Source: Nephrocerus scutellatus (lineage: Eukaryota > Arthropoda > Insecta > Diptera > Pipunculidae). From it: 64,000 nucleotides of DNA. The position numbers and the translations under genes are program-made. Of the stretch, positions 10,885 through 21,680 are shown piece by piece. The notes under the pieces are model-generated. The model was not told where the DNA came from. It did not search any database and worked only from the letters and a program-made list of their open reading frames with translations. The number at the start of each line of letters is the position of its first letter. The stretch's first letter is position 1. The stretch spans positions 89,074,779 through 89,138,778 of the forward strand of contig OX352761.1 in assembly GCA_947095585.1 (NCBI GenBank), in the 5' to 3' direction.

Positions 10885-12150
10885 ATTGGTTAAGGTGGTC
10901 CAGAGTTAAATGGACACAAGCATACTGTTGAATATTACGATATGCGAATTAAGCAATTATACTTTACTTTGCATAATACCGCAAATCGCATTATCAGCTG
11001 TGGCAACAGCAACAAACTCATCGTAAATAATGACCCAATTCTGTATTTCTCTATGCACTTTATGTATTACACATATTTTATTGTTAATTAAGCACTTTAG
11101 CATTATTGGCAAGTCTGATATACAAATGCACTTTATGTCAATTACACACTTTTTTCTATAACCTACAAACAACTCTTTGTCAATTTAGCACTTTAGTTTA
11201 AACATAGTTATTTACAAATTAAACCACTTTTGCATGTAATTTGATTTAAGTAATTTAAGTATAAAAGAAAGTGATTTTGGTAAATAAAAATGAGTTACTG
11301 AGCACTTACTCAGCGAAGTCGAGTCGAATTTTCGCTGTTATACCTACTACATACCAACTTTTACCAACTTCAATATTTCAACCCATGTGCTGAAAAAATG
11401 TAGTCAAAATATTAACATAACTCCTACTCAAACTCTTAACCCTGCATATAAACGTAGGATCTGACTTCAACTCTCAAACCTGCACATAAACGTAGTATAT
11501 CTGGGTAATTTCAAAATACATAAAGCGGTTGACAGACTATCGTACCTGACTGTAAATCATAACTAATGTCAGTTTTGACTGATGCGCCTTCCGGTCAGAT
11601 TAGGAGGATCGTTTGACAGTCAAATCAACAGTCAAGCTCTAATTTTCGGAGAGGAATGATGAAGAACCAACAAAAAAGCTTGTTTGTTGCTCATTCTTGC
11701 GATTCGCCGCCGTAACCTGTATTTTTTCATAATTTCCAAAATTTGCGATATCTATATTTTTTCACGTATGACGTACTTAGAGATCGTTATGTCCCACGAA
11801 CAGCGCTTTTTTCCTAGGCGCACACAAATTCTTCTAAAAATCTTTTTTCTTCATCCATGTTCATCAAGTCCTCTCACGTTAAAAATTACAGCTGACTGGC
11901 GATTTTGTGTACACATTATCGATCATAAAAAACATGGCCGCTGACTGACAGTCAACCGCAAACATTTTTGATAGCGATCAGTTTCGAGTGCCAGTCAGTC
12001 AGTCAGAAGTTCTGTTGTAAAAATATGAAAACATAAATTTATCAATATGGCATGTATCTTTATGACAACTATGGCTATGGAAACTCCCTTTTTAAACAAA
12101 CTACGATTGTCAAATAATTATCATATTTCTAATACTAATGTCGTTTTTTT
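10885..12150. other. Intergenic, no gene recognised
   Basis: No convincing gene is visible. The stretch holds weak local repeats: 'gcactttatg'/'agcactttag' phrases at about 11055-11200, and a phrase around 'cataaacgtag' repeated at about 11423-11494. It also contains clusters of 'gacagtca' and 'cagtcagtcagtcag' near 11620-12005. The short frames here have no recognisable similarity. Confidence 0.5.
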
Positions 12151-13065
12151 CGTAAAACTCTGTCCCAGAGCAAAACCTTCTCTATAGAAAGCCCAACTGT
12201 TCCGATCGTACACAGATACATGCTTAGATTGAGACCAAACGTATTTGTATTAGTAATAAACTAAAGAGCAAAATCCATATAAAATTTTTCTGTTTCCCAC
12301 TACCACATCTTACGTTTCTCGCTCTTTGCGACTACTTATTTTTTGTACACTGTATTCACATCCCACAAACACACATGCGTTTGGTCTTGGTTTACAGCAT
12401 TAGTATGCGTAGAGTTGGGCTTTCTATAGAGAAGGTTTTGGATTCATCCAAAACTTATTTGTATTAGTAATCAACTAAAGAGCAAAATCCATATAAAATT
12501 TTTCTGTTTCCCACTACCACATCTTACGTTTCTCGCTCTTTGCAACTGCTTATTTTTGTACACTGTATTCACATTCCACAAACACACATGCGTTTTGGAT
12601 TGGTTTACAGCATTAGTATGCGTAGAGTTGGGCTTTCTATAGAGAAGGTTTTGGGTAAATCTCCCAAAATATAAAACAACTCTGGGACAAAACCTTCTCT
12701 ATAGAAAGCCCAACTCTACGCATACTAATGCTGTAAACCAAGACCAAACGCATGTGTGTTTGTGGGATGTGAATACAGTGTACAAAAAATAAGTAGTCGC
12801 AAAGAGCGAGAAACGTAAGATGTGGTAGTGGGAAACAGAAAAATTTTATATGGATTTTGCTCTTTAGTTGATTACTAATACAAATACGTTTGGTCTCAAT
12901 CTAAGCATGTATCTGTGTACGATCGGAACAGTTGGGCTTTCTATAGAGAAGGTTTTGATGAATCTAAGTATGCATCTGTGTACGATCGGAACAGTTGGGC
13001 TTTCTATAGAGAAGGTTTTGGATTTACCCCTCTTTATACTAAAACAGCAAAAACACATGCAACAA
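12150..13065. mobile_element. Nested palindromic MITE complex
   Basis: Several copies of a ~280-bp element with the inverted terminal phrase aaaaccttctctatagaaag / ctttctatagagaaggtttt are packed together. A forward copy occupies about 12172-12450, a second same-direction partial copy about 12455-12650, and an inverted copy about 12690-13020, so the right half reads as the reverse complement of the left. Short pieces of another MITE (family A: 'gtaaaactctg..ccag' at the left, 'gggagatttac' at 12655-12672 reversed, 'atttacccctctttatacta' at 13021 on) lie between and around the copies. Family A was therefore the host of the insertions. A 54-bp piece with the terminal phrase is repeated again at about 12950-13015. 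Long hairpins can form. Confidence 0.8.
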
Positions 13066-13254
13066 AAAAATGTAAACAAATGCTATATTGCTTTCAACAA
13101 AATGAGTTAGGTATTTTTGTGGTTAACGGCTGATCAAATCAACAGCAAAAACTAACCAAATCAATTGGTCAATTTTTTGTTTCATGTGTTTGCCAACTTA
13201 TCCATATATAATTTTTAAAAATCGACTCTGGTGGTGGGAATTATAAATCACATA

Positions 13255-13790
13255 TAATTCGAGACAGCGAGACGATGAGAGTGTATCAAGTTACTCTGAC
13301 GCTAATAACCCCGAGGTTGACGTTTCTGAGAATTGAGACTGTGAAAATCGTCTAGAACTCCGAAGCCAGTAACAAGACCAGAGTTTGTATCGCTTGTTAT
13401 TGATGAAAGTACAAGGGATCCTATAACGTTCAAAGAAGCGATGTCAAGTTCGATATCCGAAAACTGGTGCAGAGCAATGCAAGAAGAGTATAACGCCTTA
13501 ATCGCTAAAATGTAGAACTTGGAACTGGTACCGCCACCAGTCAATCGTAAAATTATAGACTGTAAATGGGTTTATAAAGCCAAACGTAATCATGCAGGTG
13601 AAATATTTCGGCATAAGGCAAGGCTGGTAATCAAGGTATGTGCTCAACGACGAGGACTGGATTACCAAGAAACATATTCGCCAGTGGTCCGTTACACTTC
13701 AATTCGTTTTTTACTAGCCATGGCAGTCTGATATGAATTGGAGAATGGATGGATTTGCAGATGGATGTTGTATCAGCTTTTCTGCAGGTT
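13255..13790 (+). pseudogene. Ty1/copia pol fragment (linker and N-terminal RT)
   Basis: The readable frame has the copia pattern of 'W..AM..E..ALI' upstream (about 13450-13512), then IIDCKWVYKAKRN and KARLVIKVCAQ (13553-13640), ETYSPVVRY with SIRFLLA (13668-13730), and, after a frame loss, QMDVVSAFLQ (about 13757-13787). These are the first RT blocks of copia elements. A TAG at 13513 and one further frameshift interrupt it. The rest of the element is absent. Unrelated sequence follows. Confidence 0.85.
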
Positions 13791-13929
13791 ATTTATTTTC
13801 GATGAAAATAAAAATTAAATTGTTTTTATTTGATAAATTCTAAAGATCATTTTTACAATTACTAATTTTTAAAAAAGGTAATTACTACCACGACGGTCAG
13901 CCATCAGCAGAAATAGATGGAATAACACA

Positions 13930-14085
13930 GAATGCTCATCCGGATCACTATCAAGCCCATTCAACATCTATAACGGGTTCCGACAAGGGGATGGACTGGC
14001 CTGCGTCCTCTTCAACCTGGCGTTGGAGAAAGTGATCCGAGACTCTGACTAACGGCGAGAGGGACAATCCTCTATAAGTCCATTC
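13930..14085 (+). pseudogene. Non-LTR RT fragment
   Basis: One frame reads SPFNIYNGFRQGDGLACVLF followed by NLALEKVIRD, the RQGD block of a LINE reverse transcriptase. It ends at a TAA near 14050. Only about 50 residues survive. It may derive from the same family as 29080-29560, which shows the block just upstream of this one. Confidence 0.7.
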
Positions 14086-14594
14086 AGATACTGGAAGCTT
14101 TCATCCAGATAGAGCTGGATTAATAGGAAATATTGGCGCGAGATTCTGATCCGCCTAATGTGGATGTGCTTAAACTGGTTCTGTTGAATTTTGCGTTGGA
14201 AGTAGACGCTGTTTCGTTATTCGTGTCTAAATTTATCTCAGTTTGATAATTTTGTATTAGATATGAAGATACAGTTAATGATGATGCATTACAGTTTTGT
14301 TTTCAATGATCCATGGAGTCTGAGTATCTCAGTTGCCGTGATAATACAAGGTATGGTATGGACAGCAATCCTCCAAGTGTTGCCGTAACAATGTTACCTA
14401 CTTCTGATTCTCGTATAATTTTGTTATTGTGAATTGGTCAATAACAAAAATCAGTGCGTGTAACCTGTAACCGCGCAGTGTAAGTGAAAATTCTTTGATT
14501 TTGTGGGGCAAAAAAACCATCAAGGGACTCATAAAAGACCCAAAAAGACCACCAAAAAACCCACAAAACCGCAAAAAGAATCATAAAAAAAGAC
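14086..14594. other. Intergenic, nothing recognised
   Basis: No coding frame, repeat family or RNA gene could be identified. An A-rich stretch with 'aaaaagacc' phrases lies at 14505-14590. Confidence 0.4.
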
Positions 14595-14700
14595 ACCCAA
14601 AAGTCCATACCGAATTTCATAGAAATCGCTTGAGAAATGGCTTAGTTCCCGAAATTACCTTACGACCGTATTTTAGAATTATAGTTGCATTTGCATCTTA
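14595..14700. repeat. Single unit of the ~118-bp satellite-like repeat
   Basis: The phrases 'taccgaatttcatagaaatc', 'gcttgagaaatggctta' and 'gcatcttagtc' match the units of the array at 16015-17165. Confidence 0.7.
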
Positions 14701-14721
14701 GTCTGTAATGTTCACAATTCA

Positions 14722-14920
14722 CAAGTTTTTTTTGGCTATCAAGTTGTTCGTTTCCCCTCAAAACGACTACCGTAGAGCGAAAACAGATCTGTATATTTTG
14801 GGAGATTTACCCCTCATTATACTAGCACAACAACAACACATGCAACAAAAAAATGTAAACAAAAGATTTTCGTGTTGGATTTCCCTTTTGAAAAATTCTG
14901 GGGTAGAGTTTTTATGAAAA
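14722..14920. mobile_element. MITE family A copy
   Basis: The copy shares the core with 30021-30265: 'tcaagttgttcgttt', 'ttttgggagatttacccctc', 'caacaacaacacatgcaaca' and the right end 'ggggtagagtttttatg'. The left terminal repeat present in the 30-kb copy is replaced here by other sequence, so this copy is truncated on the left. Confidence 0.75.
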
Positions 14921-15025
14921 AAAAATTGGCTAAACTGCAGTATAACCCGCATTGGATTTGGGGTTCCAGACACCCCTTCCCTGAAAGCCCTCATTGTACA
15001 CTCCCTGAATTTTTTTCTTGGCGGT

Positions 15026-15468
15026 CACGCCCCGTTTTAGTAGGAGGGGCTGTCAAAGTTTTTTTTTCAGAAAAATCCATTTTCCCAAGTGATTTGAAGG
15101 AGGTTTGGGGGTTAATTGGTACCATATAAAAGGTAATAAAAATACCTTCCATTAAAAAAAAAAAGTAAGGCCAATCGAGCCACCTTCGGCAGTAGAGGAG
15201 TCAAAAGACTGTCTTTTATATAAAAGGTAAAAAAGAGGCGTGCTTAAAAGTGGGCGGGCCTTAATATTGGTAAAAAATGAAAGGTAAAAATTAGTTCTGC
15301 ATGGTCCTACTGTTTTTATGGGCGTGGCATCACAAATGGAAGGTATTTTTATTACCTTTTATATGGTACCAATTAACCCCCAAACCTCCTTCAAATCACT
15401 TGGGAAAATGGATTTTTCTAACAAAAAATCCTTAAGTTTGTATGGCCCTCCTACAAAAACGGGGCGTG
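15026..15468. mobile_element. Foldback element with ~125-bp inverted repeats
   Basis: The left arm (15026 to about 15152) and the right arm (about 15337 to 15468) are reverse complements. They share 'ccttttatatggtaccaatt', 'cctccttcaaatcacttggg' and the outer 'aaaacggggcgtg'. The loop of about 185 bp is non-coding and holds 'ggcgtg' phrases. There is no protein. It looks like a non-autonomous DNA element or foldback. A second, more diverged pair of arms encloses 29860-30600. Confidence 0.85.
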
Positions 15469-15469
15469 G

Positions 15470-16014
15470 CCGCCGCCTTCTTTTTGCCGCCCACAAAAGG
15501 GGGCGTCGGGGCGTGGTAGTGGGCGTGTCAGGGGCGTAAATTCGCATGTGGGCTATACTGCAGAAACGCCAAAAAATTAACATAAGCAATTCAATTATTA
15601 TTTAGGAATAGAAAGTTTTCCACATCTCTAAAGGGTGCAGTAGATGAGAACCGCCAAACATTCGTTGACAGAGTGATTGTGTTCTGCCCTGCTTAAAGAC
15701 ACGAGTTCTAATTAGTTCGAATTACTCTAATGGGGTTTGTCGAAACTTTCACTCAGTTCTGTCAATCCAAAATGACCCCAGATCGTTTATGTTTGTCGTT
15801 TTTATCTTCTCGAGTTTTTTTTTTTTTCTCTGCACGCAATAAATTTTTGTAATAATTTCAGCTTCGAGGTTGTACGCACAATCCACCCCCATATTCCCCT
15901 GAGCTAGATCACCACACAAAGCTAGGCGTGCATAAGCCTATGGCCGAGAATTGAAGTACAGCCCTATGGTCGGCTTCATTCTGCTGGAAAGGATGGACCA
16001 ATTATTACAAGTCT
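15470..16014. other. Intergenic, nothing recognised
   Basis: No gene or known repeat is seen. A T-rich run lies near 15810-15830. Confidence 0.4.
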
Positions 16015-17165
16015 ACATACCAATTTTCTTTCATACAAATCAGTTGAGAAACGGCTTAGTTCCCAAACCCTAATATCCATTTTCCAAAATTTCCATAGGA
16101 ACAAGTCTTAAAATCGCATCTTAGTCCAACATACCGAGTTTCATGCGAATCGCTTGAGAAAATTGCTTGGTCCCCGAAATTACAGACCCTATTAACTAGA
16201 TCCCAGAAATTACATAGGAACAAGTCTTATAGTCACATCCTAGTACTACATACCGAGTTTCACACGAATCGCTTGAGAAATAACTTGGTCCACAAAATTC
16301 TAGACCCTATTGGTTAGATCCCAGAATTTCCAAAGGAATAAAGGTTATAGTCGCATCTTAGTCATACATACCGAATTGCATACGAATCGCGTAAGAAATT
16401 GCTTCGTCCACAATATTCTAGACCGTTTTTGCCCTATCCAAGAATTACCATAGGAACCAGTCTTATAGTCACATCTTAGTCCTACATACCGAGTTTCATA
16501 CGAATCGCTTGAGAAATAACTTGGTCCACAAAATGCTAGACCCTATTGGTTAGATCCCAGAATTTCCAAAGGAATAAAGGTTATAGTCGCATCTTAGTAC
16601 TACATACCAAATTTCACAAAATTCCAGACCCTATTCGCCCTATCCAAGAATTTCCATAGGAACAAGTCTTATAATCGGATCTTAGTCGAACATACCGAAT
16701 TTTATACGAATCGCTTGAGGAAGAGCTTGGTCCACAAAATTCCAGACCGTATTGGCCAGATCACAGAAATTTAATAAGAATAAAGGTTATAGTCGCATCT
16801 GATTCCTACACACCCAATTTCATACGAATCGTTTAAGAAATTTTTTGGTCCACAAAATTCCATACCCTATTGGCCCTATCCAAGAATTTCCATACGAACA
16901 AGTCTTATAGTCGCCTGTTAGTCGTACATACCGAATTTCATACGAATCGCTTGAGAAATGACTTGCTCCATAAAATTCCGACCCTATTGGGCCTATCCAA
17001 GAGTTTCCGTTTGAACATGTCTTATAGTCGCATCTTAGTCTTACATACCAAATTAGTCCACAAAATTCCAGCCTTTATAGGCCCTATCCCAGAATTTCCA
17101 TAGGAACAAGTCTTATAGTCTCATCATAGTCTACATACTGAGTTTCATAGAAATCGCTTGTGAAA
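16015..17165. repeat. Satellite-like tandem array, ~118-bp unit
   Basis: About ten degenerate units carry the phrases 'taccgaatttcatacgaatc', 'gcttgagaaat', 'ggtccacaaaattc', 'gaccctattggcc' and 'aacaagtcttatagtcgcat'. The 'gaatcgcttgag' phrase recurs near 16149, 16267, 16388, 16505, 16700, 16820 and 16940. Some units are shortened (near 16610 and 17050). Isolated units occur at 14595-14700 and 34945-35035, so the family is dispersed as well as tandem. It is non-coding. Confidence 0.85.
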
Positions 17166-17529
17166 TTACTTAAAAGAATTCAAAAATGTAACGCAAAATC
17201 ATAACACAAAATCATAACGAAAAATTATATTTTAGGACAAATGAGAAAATTATGAGGGAGTTCGTTTTATGTACAACTGCACTCAAATATAAACAACGAT
17301 AGAATATTATAGCAATAAAATATCGTTATTAGTGCACTCGATTATTGTGCTATTTAAATGGAATAATAAAAACAACCCATAAAATTTATAATTTTACCTT
17401 TAAATTCTCTAATCGGAGATACAAGTTCTTTGTAGGTTCTTACGTCGTTTTGTGCGCGTCGAACCAACCATGCGCTGTGGCTGCTATGTTTCCAAAACCA
17501 AATTTCACCACAAAATCAAATCTCTGATC
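17166..17529. other. Intergenic, AT-rich
   Basis: Apart from a short 'aaaatcataac' repetition at 17200-17230, which also follows the satellite unit near 35045-35095, nothing recognisable is present. Confidence 0.4.
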
Positions 17530-18568
17530 AGAGAATTTCCAAGAAAAATTTCAATTTTTAAATTCGTTTGCCCATGGCACGTCTGTCTGTCGGTCGGTCG
17601 GTCTGTTTGTCGTGGAATCTTGCGATCAATTTTAAACCCACTTTCCAAAGCCCGATTTTATTGAAATTTTGCACACATGTGTATTTCCGGAGACAAAACT
17701 TTCTATAAAAATTTGGGGCGCCCATATAAAATTTTTAAAAAATAACCCGATTTTCTTCAAATTTTATAAACATGTGTATCTCCGATGGACAAAATTTTTT
17801 GAAAAAATTTTGGAACCCCGGACCACGGGTCGTGGGGCAACAAAATTTTGCTTAAAAAAAATTAACCCGATTTTCTTAAAATTTTAAAGAAGTATGTATC
17901 TCCGATGGACAACACTTTTTGTAGAAATGGGGCCCCAGCAAATTTTTTAAAAAAATAACCCGATTTTCTCTAAATTTTATATACGTGTGTATCTCGATGA
18001 ACAATACTTTTATTAAAAATTTTGGAGACCCCGGCCTCCGGGGAGTGGGGCCCATACATTTTTTTTAAAAAATTCACCCGATTTTCTTCAAATTTTATAC
18101 ACGTGTGTATCTGCGATGGAAAACACTTTTTGACAACAACGGCACCCTGTGACCGAGGGTGCCCGTATAACTTTTTTAAAAATTAGCCCGATTTTCTTCA
18201 AATTTTAAAGACATGTTTATCCAGATAGACAAAAGTTTTAGTAAAATTTTTGGAGCTAATTTTTGAGGCTTGGGGGCGGTGCCATAAATTTCTTTTTAAA
18301 AATTAGCCCGATTTACTTTAAATTTTAAACATATGTGTATCTCCGATAGACCGAACTTTTTGGAAACATTTTTGAGTTTTTGATTTGAATTTTTTTCCTA
18401 TAAAAATTTTTTTTAACACATGTGTATCTCCGGTCAGAACAGTTTTTGAAAAAATTTTGAAGGGGGCTCTAATATTAATTTTTTCCAAATTAACCCGGTT
18501 CAAACTTTGCACACATTTGTATCTCGTAATAGAGAATTTACACGAAAAATTTTAATTTTTATGGGTTG
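17530..18568. repeat. Degenerate ~115-bp tandem array framed by direct repeats (array 2)
   Basis: About nine units have the same layout as array 1 (8600-9563): AT-rich half, 'atctccgatgga', GC-rich island. The block starts with agagaatttccaagaaaaat (17530) and ends with agagaatttacacgaaaaat (18531), direct copies of about 36 bp. Following the left copy, 'gtctgtcggtcggtcggtct' and 'cgtggaatcttgcgatcaat' match the leader of array 1. It is non-coding. The direct terminal repeats suggest a defined mobile unit rather than plain satellite. Confidence 0.8.
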
Positions 18569-18750
18569 TTTTTTTAAGTCATACGTCTTAAGTTTTTCTA
18601 TTGCGAGAGCTTTTTTATCCTATACACAAAAGACGGTTTTAAGCGGAAATTTCTTTAAAGAAAACTACAGCACCGTCTACTACAACGTCTCGAACGAAGA
18701 AAAATTTGTTACAAAACTGTAACCAAAAAATTAGTGTAAATAGCACAACT

Positions 18751-18996
18751 GCTGTTTTGCTTTGGCTAATCCAGCTTGGCTTTACAAGAGCAACAGCTTT
18801 AGGCTTTAAATGGGCTTTAAATGTTCGATGCATTTTAGTTGTTATGTGTGTTAAACAAAACAACGCATTACGGTAAGCGCTATAACTAAAAAATGGCTTT
18901 AGCTATAAATCCTAAAAACTTTTTGGATTTATTTTCGGCTTTATGCTTATGCGATTGTTGTTGTAAGCCAAGCTGGATTAGCCAAAGCAACGCAGC
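18751..18996. mobile_element. MITE family T copy (truncated internally)
   Basis: The ends carry 'ttgctttggctaatccagct' at the left and its near reverse complement at 18970-18990. The interior shares 'ggctttatgcttatgcgatt' and 'gttgttgtaagcc' with the copies at 50651-51057 and 53066-53266. It has no coding sequence. Confidence 0.8.
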
Positions 18997-19077
18997 AATT
19001 GTGTTCAAATCAAAAGCCAGCCACACACTAACAAATACAAGCCGACGCGAAGTTAATATAGAATAAAGATGCAATTA

Positions 19078-19240
19078 ATTGTTGTAATTCCTTATTCCTC
19101 GCCTTATTCCTTATTTGCAGAGGAATAAGGAATTGGAATTTGAAAACCAGCAAAACAGCAGGTTTTCTTTTATCAAAGAAGAAATAAGATAAGTGCAATT
19201 GTTGTTGGAATTCTTATTACTTAGCAAATAAAAAATAAAA
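19078..19240. repeat. Dispersed repeat with 'aaaccagc..aacagcaggttttc' core
   Basis: The block has inverted outer parts ('attgttgtaattccttattc' at the left, 'gaggaataaggaatt' inside) and a core that recurs twice at 34190-34455. It is probably a small non-autonomous element. Confidence 0.6.
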
Positions 19241-19385
19241 TATATTTATTTTATTTATTATTTTTTTCCTCTTTGATTTCTTAAACAACAATATATTAAT
19301 AATAAGAAATGCTGGTGTAACTTAATTATTATAATACATACGGTGTATACATAAATAATCCCTCCGTGGTGTTTTAACCCGATCG

Positions 19386-19790
19386 GAGCACACGGAGGGC
19401 GTTCGTGCAGAACAGCTCGGGTCAACGTGGCTATCGAGAACTGCGAAATAGATCGATCAGCTCTCGGTAGACCACAGAGAACTAAATTGGTATTGCGAAA
19501 TATATCAATCAATACCTGATTTAGCCTATGATATTTGAGCACACAGAGGGCGTTCATACAGAACGGCTCGGCTCAGCGTGGCTATCGAGGACTGCGAAAT
19601 AGATCAATCCGCTCTCGGTAGACCACAGAGGACTAAATATATATTGCGAAACACATCAATTAATACCTGATTTAGCCTATGATATTTAAGCATACATAGG
19701 ACGTTCGTGCAGAACTGCTCGGCTCAGAGTAATTACTTCAGGCTGCGAAACAGATCAATCAACTCGAGGTAAATTACTACGCAAATCTTG
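19386..19790. repeat. 151-bp tandem repeat, ~2.7 copies
   Basis: Units begin near 19386, 19537 and 19688, an exact 151-bp spacing. They share 'gggcgttcgtgcagaac', 'ctgcgaaatagatc', 'gctctcggtagaccacagag' and 'aatacctgatttagcctatg'. The third unit is diverged and cut short. No coding frame is shared. It may be part of an LTR or a local satellite. Confidence 0.85.
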
Positions 19791-20395
19791 GTTCGATTAG
19801 AAGTGAACCGGAACTTAAAGGCAAAACCCCCAGAAGAAAAACTACTACACTAGTAGACAGATCTTCCTCGAAGCAACTCTACTATACCAGTAGACGAATC
19901 TTTTTGATAAAATGTGGTTTTCGCACCCATGTCATTGCTTCTTTCTTTCAAATTGCTGGGGATCTTATTTCCCCAACTATAAAATAAGAAATTGTTCGTA
20001 TACGTGCTTTAATCGTATACGTACCGGTTTTCTTTTTTATTATTAGTTATTATATTTTTATTATTATTATTATTATTATTTCATTTCTTAGCCATGGGGC
20101 GCGACTGCAGTGCATTTGCACCGAAAGAATAATTTCTCTGTTTATCATTGGAAGACCGTGGGCTTTGATCCCCATATAATGCGATTACCAACCGGAAGCG
20201 GAAGTGATACCATGGTGCTACTATCACAGATGCATTGTACTGAGTAACTTGCCTATTACTGTGAAGCTTAGTGCTTTGTGTGCTTTTAGCGAACCATCAG
20301 TAGTGCGTTTTAGACGGTGGCTAATAATTTATCAATTCTGGTGTATGGAATTTTAGCGGATGCTGTTAGGCGGTAACTACTGATATAGACGTTTA
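19791..20395. other. Intergenic with an (ATT)n microsatellite
   Basis: A TTA/ATT microsatellite lies at about 20055-20082. The phrase 'actactacactagtagac' and its variant 'actctactataccagtagac' appear at 19840-19895, a small direct repetition. No gene is recognised. Confidence 0.5.
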
Positions 20396-20408
20396 TTAAT
20401 TCATTATA

Positions 20409-21175
20409 TTGGTTGCCAGAGGTGTTTTCTCAAAATGTGTTAATCTTAGTCTCTCTTTCTGTCTTCCTAACCACTGTAGCGTTTTCCAGGCTGAAATTAT
20501 GGCGATTAATAAAGTTTTGGATTGGCTGAAGAGAAATGTCATATCCGATAAGGATATCCGCATCTTCTCGGATAACAAAGCGGCGCCGAAAACCCTGGAA
20601 TCAGTCTCTATGAACTCTATTATAGCCCTAAACACCGATCATCTCTCACGGAGATGGCGGAGCAGTTCAAAGTGCTGTGCTGGATGCCGGGGCATAGAGA
20701 CGTTCCAGGATACTCTAGGGCTGACGAACTCGCCAAAGACGGAATTACACTACCAATGTTACCTGAAAATGGTTCTCTAGGCCATCCAATCGCTACATGC
20801 TGTAATGTTAAAGAGGAATGCTAACGAAAAAACTAACCGTAGGTGGTCAAACGAAATAACTTGTCTGGCGAAAAAATGATTGCACAACGGTTCCTTTATA
20901 GGTGTCATCACTGGATACTGTCTGATAGGCAAGCATGCAGAAACTGCTTGGACGAGGAAGAGAAGACCATTCTCCATTTACAACGACTTCAATAATCTTA
21001 AATATACGGACATGAGTAGTCTCTTGCGCTTAATACGAAGCTGCAACTGGTTCAACAAGTAGGTAAGAAATTTTTTTTAGATCCAAATGGTATCACAATG
21101 GACCATTACTGGTCTAAGTGTGTCGGCCTTTCGACCGAAAGCCTCTTTAACCTAACATAACCTAATTTGATAACA
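20409..21175 (+). pseudogene. 3' end of a non-LTR element: RNase H and C-terminus
   Basis: The frame 20409-20780 starts in an RNase H domain: VFQAEIMAI and then IFSDNKAAPKTLES, with the conserved Glu and Asp. A frameshift near 20655 moves the next blocks (WMPGHRDVPG, ADELAKDG) to another frame. The C-terminal zinc-knuckle-like part is broken by several stops to about 21060. The 3' end has 'taacctaacataacctaa' at about 21148-21165. LINE elements of the I/R1/LOA group carry this RNase H domain at the ORF2 C-terminus. The upstream part of the element is absent. Confidence 0.8.
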
Positions 21176-21309
21176 TTGGAAAATATACTCTCTCTTTCAT
21201 TATTTTCTCTGTCTTCTTCTTCTTCTTTCGTTGTCATTTTTCTAACATGACCCAAGTGTAAGCCCTCCATAATCATTAAGGTTTGGGGCTTTCAATTGTG
21301 GAAGCGCAT

Positions 21310-21584
21310 TAATGCTTGATTTACATTTGGGCGGTGTGAAAAAAAATTAGCAGGACGGCTGTTAAATTGAAATTGTGGTTAGCCAGACAATAGAAGTAGT
21401 ATATGTTTTAATGTGACCATAATGTTATAGATAAAATTTCCCAAGTTACTATAAAATAAATCTTATCTGGCTAAACACAATTTTAATTTAACACTAATCA
21501 TCTTGCTCATTTTTCTCGCATTAATTTAACACTAATCATCTTGCTCATTTTTCTCGCACTGCCCAAATGTAAATCAAGCATTAT
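21310..21584. mobile_element. MITE family L copy 1, long inverted repeats
   Basis: The left arm ('atgcttgatttacatttggg', 'gttaaattgaaattgtggtt', 'agccagac') and the right arm ('ctggctaaacacaatttt', 'ttgctcatttttctcgcact', 'gcccaaatgtaaatcaagca') are near reverse complements of about 80 bp. A ~39-bp piece of the right arm (21483-21521) is duplicated in tandem at 21522-21560. It is non-coding. Confidence 0.8.
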
Positions 21585-21680
21585 GGTTACATTAAAAAAT
21601 ATACTACTTCTCTCGTTTGGCTAACCTCAATTTCAATTTAACAATTTAATTAAACAGATGTAAATTATGTATTGTGCTTG

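Noticed and set aside
12864..13133. Short overlapping frames on both strands
   Set aside because: They are translations of the palindromic MITE copies and their repeat content.
16015..17165. Possible CRISPR-like array
   Set aside because: Units are contiguous, degenerate, over 110 bp, and have no constant-length spacers; the genome is eukaryotic.
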